Source of the DNA: an uncultured Oscillospiraceae bacterium
GTDB lineage: Bacteria; Bacillota; Clostridia; Oscillospirales; Acutalibacteraceae
DNA length: 12,948 nt
Direction: 5' to 3'
Assembly (NCBI GenBank): GCA_902489595.1
Contig: CABUAS010000049.1
Span: 1-12,948, forward strand
A model generated the notes under the pieces. It made no database searches and had not been told where the DNA came from. It was given only the letters and a program-made list of their open reading frames with translations. Of this stretch, positions 7,225 through 12,948 are shown piece after piece. Both the position numbers and the translations under genes were made by a program. Position 1 is the first letter of the stretch, and each line of letters starts with the position of its first letter.

Positions 7225-7247
7225 TCATTTATATAGACAAAAATCAA
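7218..7247 (-). promoter_or_regulatory. Promoter of the radical SAM gene
   Basis: On the minus strand, TTGATT (7242-7247) and TACAAT (7218-7223) are separated by 18 bp. Both hexamers are identical to those of the opposing MocR promoter. The two predicted transcription starts lie only about 10 bp apart and facing each other's promoter, so simultaneous initiation is unlikely. Confidence 0.5.
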
Positions 7248-7266
7248 TTATTTTTAAGGTACAGTT

Positions 7267-8529
7267 ATGAGCAAATACAACGAATTATATAACAGGATAA
7301 AAAAAGAAATCACAGACCGTCAGATAGATTACGGCGAAAAACTGCCGTCAGTAAGAAAAGCAAGTGAAATTTACGGCGTCAGCAGAACAACGGTGCAAAA
7401 CGCATATTTTGCCCTGTCTGCCGACGGATACATAATCAGCGAACCGCAAAGCGGTTACTATGTTTCTTACAGAGCAAAGAAAAAATCATCGGAAAACAAA
7501 GCAAAAGACGATACGGATAAAATTTTGTTTGATTTTACGACCGACACGGCAGACCGTGACAGTTTTGATTTTAACATATGGCGCAGATACATAAAGAGTG
7601 CACTCAGGCAGGATGACAAACTGCTGTCATACGGCGAAGCACAGGGCGAACTTCTTTTGCGTGAAGCGATTGCCGACTATGTAAGAGAAAAGCGAAATGT
7701 TACCGCCTCGGCAGACAGAATTGTTATCGGCGCAGGCGTGCAGACTTTGCTGTCGGTTTTCTGCTCACTGATTGATAATCGGGGCACGGTTTCATTCCCC
7801 GACAAAAGTTTTGTGCAGGGTGCAAGCCTGTTTGCAGACTACGGTTTTGATGTAAAATACAGAAACAAAGACGCCCGCATAATTTATGTTACACCGTCAA
7901 AAATGACACGCTGGGGCGATGTTATGCCGAACAAAAGGCGCATTGAACTTGTGGCACATTCGGCTGAAAACGGAAGTCTTGTTATTGAAGATGATTTTGA
8001 AAGCGATTTTTTATACAACACAAAGCCTGCGCCGTCACTTCACGCATTATCGGGCGGCAGCAATGTTGTATACCTCGGTTCATTCTCAAAACTGCTTTTG
8101 CCGTCAATCAGAATAAGTTTTATGATTTTAACAGAAAAACTTGCTGAAAAATACAGACAGAATATTTACAAATTCAATCAGACGGCAAGCAAAACAGAGC
8201 AGATTGCACTTTACAAATTCATCAATGACGGTCATTTAAAAGCGCAGATAAGAAAAACGAGAAGATTTTACACGGCTAAAACTAAACTGTTTGCCGAAAA
8301 ATTAAAAACAGAATTTCCATCGTCAAGTATTGAAATCAGCGAAAATGCACTTCAGATTATAATGAAAACGAATTTTGATAAAAATACAGACGCTTTTTTG
8401 AAAAACGGCATTAAAATTTTTATTGATGAATACAAAAACGGCAGAATAAAACTGTGCCTGAACACATCGTCAATCTCGGAAAAAGACTTTGATTTTGCCG
8501 TAAAATTACTGAAAAAAGCCTTGATTTGA
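7267..8529 (+). CDS. MocR-family transcriptional regulator (GntR wHTH fused to a class I aminotransferase-like domain)
   Basis: This 420-aa protein has a GntR winged helix-turn-helix at about 4-68 (LPSVRKASEIYGVSRTTVQNAY, then GYIISEPQSGYYV). A short linker leads to a fold-type I PLP-dependent aminotransferase-like domain (about 100-420). The PLP lysine is K275 in GSFSKLLLPSIR, and the PLP-ring acidic motif is IEDDFESDF (240-248). These regulators sense PLP or amino-acid-derived ligands. The usual TPSHQFPTG motif here reads TPSKMTRWGD (209-218), which suggests altered ligand contacts and probably no enzyme activity. It is shorter than typical 450-500-aa members. The start has AAGG 7 nt upstream. 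It is divergent from the radical SAM gene and likely autoregulated through the shared promoter. The regulon is unknown. Confidence 0.88.
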   Translation: MSKYNELYNRIKKEITDRQIDYGEKLPSVRKASEIYGVSRTTVQNAYFALSADGYIISEPQSGYYVSYRAKKKSSENKAKDDTDKILFDFTTDTADRDSFDFNIWRRYIKSALRQDDKLLSYGEAQGELLLREAIADYVREKRNVTASADRIVIGAGVQTLLSVFCSLIDNRGTVSFPDKSFVQGASLFADYGFDVKYRNKDARIIYVTPSKMTRWGDVMPNKRRIELVAHSAENGSLVIEDDFESDFLYNTKPAPSLHALSGGSNVVYLGSFSKLLLPSIRISFMILTEKLAEKYRQNIYKFNQTASKTEQIALYKFINDGHLKAQIRKTRRFYTAKTKLFAEKLKTEFPSSSIEISENALQIIMKTNFDKNTDAFLKNGIKIFIDEYKNGRIKLCLNTSSISEKDFDFAVKLLKKALI

Positions 8530-8581
8530 TAAAAAAGTGCCTTCTTGAGTCCATATTTTGGGACTGTCGAGTGCAGACATA

Positions 8582-8610
8582 TTGAAAATCGGATTTTGAT
8601 TTATTAAAAT
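8582..8610 (+). promoter_or_regulatory. Likely promoter of the small membrane protein gene
   Basis: TTGAAA at 8582-8587 and TAAAAT at 8605-8610 have a 17-bp spacer, 31 bp ahead of the ATG at 8642. No clear terminator separates it from the MocR gene, so read-through may add to expression. Confidence 0.6.
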
Positions 8611-8641
8611 GAAATTGTAAACAAAAGAGGAGGTTTTCAAT

Positions 8642-8932
8642 ATGAAAAAAACAATAAAAAACATTTTAATCGGCTTACTCAGCGCCGTAACCGGCTACTG
8701 CCTTATGGAAATTCCGTTTCACATTTTTGACCTTATTACACCCGTGCAGTCAAAAATAATCTTTGTGGCTGAGATAATTGTTTACTTTGTAATTTTTGCA
8801 GCAACAGCAATATTAATTGAAAAGAAGAAAGACAGAAAAAGAAAAAACGCTGAGTATGCCAGACGGCACAAAGAACGTCAGCAAAAAAGAAACCGTGAAT
8901 TAAACGGTATCAATATTGACCTTGCAGCGTAG
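8642..8932 (+). CDS. Small two-helix membrane protein, unknown function
   Basis: This 96-aa protein has two hydrophobic helices (about 7-28 and 38-59) joined by a short loop. A strongly basic helical C-terminal tail follows (about 61-85, mostly Lys/Arg with Asn and Glu), presumed cytoplasmic by the positive-inside rule. I do not recognise a family. A near-perfect SD, AGGAGG (8628-8633), sits 8 nt before the ATG, so strong translation is expected. It has its own promoter and terminator, indicating a monocistronic gene. The basic tail could contact nucleic acid or acidic lipids, but that is speculation. Its position after the MocR gene leaves open that it is a MocR target. Confidence 0.8.
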   Translation: MKKTIKNILIGLLSAVTGYCLMEIPFHIFDLITPVQSKIIFVAEIIVYFVIFAATAILIEKKKDRKRKNAEYARRHKERQQKRNRELNGINIDLAA

Positions 8933-8935
8933 GAA

Positions 8936-8977
8936 ACAGGCAGAGCAGTAAATTTTTTATTGCTTTGCCTGTTTTTT
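8936..8977 (+). terminator. Intrinsic terminator after the small membrane protein
   Basis: ACAGGCA at 8936-8942 pairs with TGCCTGT at 8966-8972. An inner AGCA/TGCT pairing (8944-8947/8961-8964) and A/T pairs extend the stem. A T-run at 8973-8977 follows. It starts 4 nt after the stop codon. Confidence 0.85.
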
Positions 8978-8992
8978 ATGATACAATATAAT
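8965..8992 (+). promoter_or_regulatory. Possible promoter of the aldo/keto reductase gene
   Basis: A consensus TATAAT at 8987-8992 has TTGCCT (8965-8970) 16 bp upstream. The -35 box lies inside the descending arm of the preceding terminator. The -10 is convincing; the -35 is moderate. Confidence 0.45.
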
Positions 8993-9016
8993 TAATAAAA
9001 CAAAGGAGTTAAACTT

Positions 9017-10015
9017 ATGTATAAAGCGAACGAAAAAAGATATGATGAAATGATTTACAATTACTGCGGTGAAAGCGGGCTCAGATTGCCTGCAATTTCT
9101 GTAGGGCTGTGGCAGAATTTCGGAATCAATGATGATTACGAAACTATGAAAGATATTATTTTAACTGCGTTTGACAACGGCGTTACTCATTTTGACCTTG
9201 CAAACAACTACGGTCCTGAGCCGGGAAGAGCAGAAATAAACTTTGGTAAAATTTTTAAAGAAAACTTAAAGCCGCACCGTGACGAACTTATTATCAGCAC
9301 AAAAGCAGGATATGAAATGTGGAAAGGTCCTTACGGCGGACGCGGCGGCACAAGAAAATACCTTATTGCATCACTTGACCAAAGCCTTAAAAGAATGGGA
9401 CTTGAATATGTTGACATATTTTATCACCACTGTATGACGCCTGAAACTCCGCTTAAAGAAACTGCACTCTGCCTGTCAGACATTATCCGTCAGGGCAAGG
9501 CACTTTACGCAGGCATAAGCAACTATGACGGGCATACAATGCACAAAATGCACCACAGATGCGATGACTATGATGTGCCGTTCATAATCAACCAGAACAG
9601 ATATTCAATTTTTGACAGAGCCATTGAAGAAAACGACCTGATTTCCGAAGCAAAAAGCAAGAAAAAGGGTATAATTGCCTTTTCACCGCTTGCACAGGGG
9701 CTGCTGTCAGACAAATACGCAAACGGTATCCCGGAAAACACGAGGCTCTGCAACAACAAAGCGCTTGAGAAAAAACTCGGGTATGACGAAAAGAAAGCTT
9801 TTCAGGTTAAACAGCTTGCAGATATGGCACACAAAAAAGAAATGACGCTTTCTCAAATGGCAATAAAATGGCTTTTGCAGAATGAAAATATTACATCTGT
9901 TTTGGTCGGCGTTCATTCAAAAGCACAGCTGCTTGAGAATTTAAGTGCATTGAAATGCCCCGACTTAACAAAAGCCGATTTAATTCAGATTGACGGAATA
10001 ACGGGAAATATTTAA
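9017..10015 (+). CDS. Aldo/keto reductase (YghZ / glyceraldehyde-3-phosphate reductase-like subgroup)
   Basis: This 332-aa protein is a cytosolic NAD(P)H-dependent (alpha/beta)8-barrel oxidoreductase reducing aldehydes and ketones. The catalytic tetrad is visible: D60 and Y65 in FDLANNYGPEPG, K96 in ISTKAGYEMW, and H138 in YVDIFYHHC. The WQNFG start and the ANNYGPEPG motif place it with YghZ-like or potassium-channel-beta-like members, which act on L-glyceraldehyde 3-phosphate, methylglyoxal and similar aldehydes. The cofactor-binding end is intact (AFSPLAQGLLSDKY at 221-234, SVLVGVHSKAQLLENL at 294-309). An AAGGAG SD lies 8 nt before the ATG. It is monocistronic. The exact substrate cannot be read from sequence. 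Confidence 0.9.
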   Translation: MYKANEKRYDEMIYNYCGESGLRLPAISVGLWQNFGINDDYETMKDIILTAFDNGVTHFDLANNYGPEPGRAEINFGKIFKENLKPHRDELIISTKAGYEMWKGPYGGRGGTRKYLIASLDQSLKRMGLEYVDIFYHHCMTPETPLKETALCLSDIIRQGKALYAGISNYDGHTMHKMHHRCDDYDVPFIINQNRYSIFDRAIEENDLISEAKSKKKGIIAFSPLAQGLLSDKYANGIPENTRLCNNKALEKKLGYDEKKAFQVKQLADMAHKKEMTLSQMAIKWLLQNENITSVLVGVHSKAQLLENLSALKCPDLTKADLIQIDGITGNI

Positions 10016-10088
10016 TAAAAAGCCGAGAATTTTATTGACATAATCAAATAACAAGGAGTTATCCGATAAACGGTTAACCCGTGATATA

Positions 10089-10132
10089 ACAATAGCCGCT
10101 AACTTTGGTATGGTTAGGCGGCTATTGTTTTT
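10089..10132 (+). terminator. Strong hairpin terminator, 15-bp stem
   Basis: 10089-10103 pairs with 10113-10128 (a single bulged G at 10118, loop 10104-10112), followed by T4 at 10129-10132. It lies 73 nt past the aldo/keto reductase stop and 23 nt from the end of the convergent NlpC/P60 gene. It should stop plus-strand transcription and may also block the opposing transcript, though the minus-strand U-tract is poor. Confidence 0.8.
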
Positions 10133-10155
10133 GCACAGAGTTTTTTATTTATATT

Positions 10156-11844
10156 TTATGAAAAATTGCCGATATTACAGGTTTTGCCGAATCTGTAAAG
10201 TATTTTTGCGGCATGAATACGCTGAGTTGCGCCGCGGGGATTAATATAACCCTGAACAGTACCTGTTATCATTCCGTTGTAATTTGCCCACTGCAAAGGC
10301 TCTTCTGCCCATCCGTGAACTTCGTCATAATCGGGATAATCGCTTAAATCAACATTCCGATAATCGGATTCGCCGAGCGAGCCGTTCATTTTTGCATAGT
10401 AATACAAAAATTTAGCGGTCTGCTCTCTCGTCACACTGTCATCGGGTTTAAAAGTAGTCTGATTCGTAATTTCATTATCAAGCGCCCAGCAGGAGGCGTT
10501 AAAGTAATATGAATCTTCACTTACATCGGTAAAAGGATTTTCTTCATACGGATTCACATCATCATAAGGGTTGCCTGCCATACGGTATAAAATCGTAACA
10601 AACATTGCCCTTGTGATTGATGTTACAGGCGAAAACTGTGTAAATTCAGGCGGATTTGTACCCGCTATGTACGAATTATAAACAGAAGTATATGCCACAA
10701 AACCGGAATAACTCTGATAACCGTTCAAATCTTCAAACAAAATCAGCGATGGATCTGCCGCCTTTGGCTGTGTATAAAAGCGGTAAACATCTGAATATTT
10801 ATCGGGCACTGCGAATTCACTGCCGCTTTTTGCATACGCTTTAACCCTTACATAATATAAAGAATCAGTTTCAAAACCTGTAAGTGTCGCGGCTGCAGCG
10901 CTTGTATCCGCAGCGGTTGTCCAGTTTTCCTTATCAGCGGAATACTGAATCTGATACATATTTGCACCCCAAACAGAATTATATGTAACATTAACCGAAT
11001 TTTCTGTTGCATTTGAAAATCTTACATAATCAACTGTCGGAAGAATTTTTAATGCCTCATCAGCAGTAAGCGTTTTAAAGCCGCAGGAATGTGACCAGTA
11101 ATCGCCGTAAACAGTTTCACTGCCAACAAGTCTGTAAGGCATTACCTTTACTGAATACGCATGATTGAAAGTCAGATTTCTGAAATTATATTCATTTGTA
11201 ATGGTTGTACCTGCTCTCTGCCAGTTTCCGTCAGCACTTTTGAGAATATAAACAAGATAGCCGTCTGCAAATTCAACGGGAGTCCATTTAACGTTTGCCG
11301 AAATGCCCGTGATTTTTGACGCCGCAAGGTTTTCGGCAACGCCGAGAATTATATTTCCTTTGCTCTCAACACCGTAAACTCTGATAACATGATAATTACC
11401 ATTCCATTTTTTCAAATCATATTTTCTTTCAACAACGCCGAGCCTTGAATTAGCAGCCTCAATAACATACCCGTCTTCAGTATAAATTGCAACATGACCG
11501 TTCCACGAAATAATGTCACCCGGCTGAGCATCATCTATTGAATTTTCGCCTATCACCGTGCCGTAAGCGGCAGGATTTCTCCAGTATTCACCTGAACTTG
11601 TTGGCAGTGTTATGCCGAAATTTCTGTAAACAAAACTAACATAGCCCGAACAGTCAAATGTATCAGGTCCGCTGTGGGCATACTCATATTTACACCCGAG
11701 ATACTGCCTTGCAAATTCCACAATATCTTCACCGAATACGGCAGATGCACGGGCAGTAATATTTAATCCTGCAGCAACAGAAAACGACATTACCGCCGCA
11801 AGCATTAAACTTAAAATTTTCTTTATATATTTTTTCATATTCAT
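10156..11844 (-). CDS. Secreted NlpC/P60 endopeptidase with two FN3-like and three SLH domains
   Basis: This 562-aa wall-anchored peptidoglycan hydrolase has a signal peptide at about 1-34 (KKYIKK basic start, hydrophobic core, likely cut near ARASA). The NlpC/P60 domain (about 38-158) has catalytic C65 in FDCSGYV and H117 in NGHVAIY; the third polar residue is unclear because VIEAANSRLGV has no His. Two fibronectin III-like modules (about 170-258 and 268-359) and three SLH repeats (about 372-425, 435-489 and 500-555, ending ILYRMAGN, FLYYYAKM and ILYRFGKT) follow. SLH domains bind secondary wall polymers. NlpC/P60 enzymes usually cleave D-Glu-meso-DAP bonds in stem peptides. The start is ambiguous: ATG 11844, or ATG 11838, which has better spacing from AAAGAG. 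It lies 17 nt after the PAP2 gene. Confidence 0.9.
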   Translation of the reverse strand: MNMKKYIKKILSLMLAAVMSFSVAAGLNITARASAVFGEDIVEFARQYLGCKYEYAHSGPDTFDCSGYVSFVYRNFGITLPTSSGEYWRNPAAYGTVIGENSIDDAQPGDIISWNGHVAIYTEDGYVIEAANSRLGVVERKYDLKKWNGNYHVIRVYGVESKGNIILGVAENLAASKITGISANVKWTPVEFADGYLVYILKSADGNWQRAGTTITNEYNFRNLTFNHAYSVKVMPYRLVGSETVYGDYWSHSCGFKTLTADEALKILPTVDYVRFSNATENSVNVTYNSVWGANMYQIQYSADKENWTTAADTSAAAATLTGFETDSLYYVRVKAYAKSGSEFAVPDKYSDVYRFYTQPKAADPSLILFEDLNGYQSYSGFVAYTSVYNSYIAGTNPPEFTQFSPVTSITRAMFVTILYRMAGNPYDDVNPYEENPFTDVSEDSYYFNASCWALDNEITNQTTFKPDDSVTREQTAKFLYYYAKMNGSLGESDYRNVDLSDYPDYDEVHGWAEEPLQWANYNGMITGTVQGYINPRGATQRIHAAKILYRFGKTCNIGNFS

Positions 11845-11861
11845 CTCTTTCTCGATTTCAT

Positions 11862-12896
11862 TTAATCATCAAAATGCCTTACAGGCAGAATGTTTTTCTT
11901 TTTAAACAGTCTTAAAACTCCAAGTGCAAAAAGGAAGAAAATCATACCTATAATTGCACCGAGCGAAACATCTGTAAGAAAATGTGCTCCCCTCACCATT
12001 CTTGTAAAAGCGAGAACGGCAACATAAACAAAACTTAAAACGCAGGCAGGCACTGTAAATTTTTTAAGTTTTTCAAACGCACTGCAAACTACTGCCGAAA
12101 TAAATATAAAACAACCGCTCATCATATGACCGCTCGGGCAGCTTGTACCCTCAAGTTCAATACCGTTCAGCATCGTTGCGCCGAGACCTTTTTGATACCA
12201 TGGTGTAAAACAACTGTAGTCTGCCGATTCCATAAGATTTCTTGTAACGGCAGGGTCCTTGGCATCGGGAATACCATGTGAAAAAGCAACCATTTCTCTG
12301 AACCTTGCTCGGTTTAAAAAATTCTTGATAGGGTCTGTAAACAGATAAAGCAGTCCGATTAAAATGCCCATTAAAGCAATAGGCTCAAGCTTATTTAAAA
12401 TGCGTTTCGGAATTCTGCTGAATATCAGAATCAGAATAACAGCGGCAGCGGCTGAAATTATATACCACACTGCCCTGCTCAAATCAACATAATATTTACC
12501 CACATTTCTTATAAGTTTATCACAGCCGAGCACGGTCAACACCGTAAAGCCGACTATTTCAATTATATTGACAACTGAGTTAAAAAACTTATACGCCTTT
12601 TTCTGCTGAGCTTTTTCGTCAATCTCGGGAATAAACGGCAGGATTTTATGAATTACCGATATACACTCGGCAAGACTGTGCCTTGTAAGCAAAAGAACTG
12701 CCGCCGCAGGCGCCCACATTGCAAAGCGCGGTGCTTCTCCCCAAATCTCAAATGTTTTTGAAAACAGGCTTTCGGGATTGAAAAATTCCTGATTCAGTTT
12801 CAGGTCGTATTTTGTGCCGAAAGCAAGCATTGCCCCGAAAAACAAAAAGTAAAATGCAATAAAAATTACATAAGGTAAATTCTTCTTTTTTGTCAT
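11862..12896 (-). CDS. PAP2-superfamily membrane phosphatase
   Basis: This 344-aa polytopic membrane protein carries a C-terminal PAP2 (phosphatidic acid phosphatase type 2) domain. Counting from the chosen start, the three motifs are KNFLNRARFR (K-x6-R, usual Pro replaced by Phe), CPSGH, and TRMVRGAHFLTD with the nucleophilic His and its Asp partner. The family dephosphorylates lipid phosphates or undecaprenyl pyrophosphate on the outer face. Several extra N-terminal helices precede the catalytic core. The start is set at ATG 12894-12896 because AAGGGG (plus coordinates 12904-12909) lies 7 nt upstream; the ATG at 12920 would add 8 residues without an SD. It heads an operon with the NlpC/P60-SLH gene, so a role in wall-polymer lipid-carrier turnover is plausible. 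The substrate is inferred only. Confidence 0.87.
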   Translation of the reverse strand: MTKKKNLPYVIFIAFYFLFFGAMLAFGTKYDLKLNQEFFNPESLFSKTFEIWGEAPRFAMWAPAAAVLLLTRHSLAECISVIHKILPFIPEIDEKAQQKKAYKFFNSVVNIIEIVGFTVLTVLGCDKLIRNVGKYYVDLSRAVWYIISAAAAVILILIFSRIPKRILNKLEPIALMGILIGLLYLFTDPIKNFLNRARFREMVAFSHGIPDAKDPAVTRNLMESADYSCFTPWYQKGLGATMLNGIELEGTSCPSGHMMSGCFIFISAVVCSAFEKLKKFTVPACVLSFVYVAVLAFTRMVRGAHFLTDVSLGAIIGMIFFLFALGVLRLFKKKNILPVRHFDD

Positions 12897-12948
12897 AAAC
12901 ATTCCCCTTACAAAATTCATTTACAGAATATTTTAACATATAAGTAAA

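Noticed and set aside
8548..8565. Hairpin after the MocR gene as its terminator
   Set aside because: The stem is only 5 bp and no T-run follows, so it is not credible as an intrinsic terminator.
10035..10063. TTGACA as a promoter -35 box
   Set aside because: No acceptable -10 hexamer exists 15-19 bp downstream; the best options are GTTATC or TATCCG.
1..12948. CRISPR array, insertion sequence or prophage
   Set aside because: No regularly spaced direct repeats, transposase, integrase or phage structural genes were seen.

Overview
The window reads as chromosomal core sequence from an AT-rich Gram-positive anaerobe of the class Clostridia, probably a gut Oscillospiraceae/Ruminococcaceae-type lineage. 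The reasons are strong AGGAG-type ribosome binding sites, TTGAAA/TATAAT-type promoters, a two-subunit class I fumarase component, membrane-anchored parvulin foldases, SLH cell-wall anchoring and a MocR regulator. The assignment to a lineage is inference. No rRNA, tRNA, insertion sequence, integrase or CRISPR array is visible.

Layout. 1-287 has no gene but is unusually rich in nested inverted repeats (hairpin 53-87, a branched fold 89-219, hairpins 230-243 and 261-282). 288-1036 (minus) is a two-gene operon: a small coiled-coil protein followed, with a 1-nt stop/start overlap, by a fumarase/tartrate-dehydratase beta subunit whose alpha subunit is not adjacent. 1037-1209 carries more palindromic intergenic sequence and a strong minus-strand terminator. 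1210-4878 (minus) holds two tandem paralogous membrane-anchored parvulin peptidyl-prolyl isomerases, each with its own likely promoter. Divergent from them, 5084-6508 (plus) is an O-antigen ligase/polymerase-type membrane protein, ending at a bidirectional terminator.

6557-7168 (minus) is a small radical SAM protein of the TatD-associated type, divergent from a MocR (GntR-aminotransferase) regulator at 7267-8529 (plus). Their promoters overlap, and the two -10 boxes form the two arms of one 17-bp palindrome. 8642-8932 (plus) is a two-helix membrane protein with a basic tail. 9017-10015 (plus) is an aldo/keto reductase, followed by a strong hairpin terminator at 10089-10132. 11838/11844 down to 10156 and 12896 down to 11862 (both minus) form an envelope operon: a PAP2 lipid phosphatase, then a secreted NlpC/P60-FN3-SLH protein.

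Taken together, much of the window concerns the cell envelope: foldases for exported proteins, a surface-glycan polymerase/ligase, a lipid-phosphate phosphatase and a wall-anchored peptidoglycan hydrolase. I do not see a clear new multi-gene defence or mobile system. The best leads are the structured 1-287 region, the orphan fumarase beta subunit coupled to a coiled-coil gene, the foldase pair with oppositely charged cytoplasmic tails, and the shared palindromic divergent promoter at 7186-7247.
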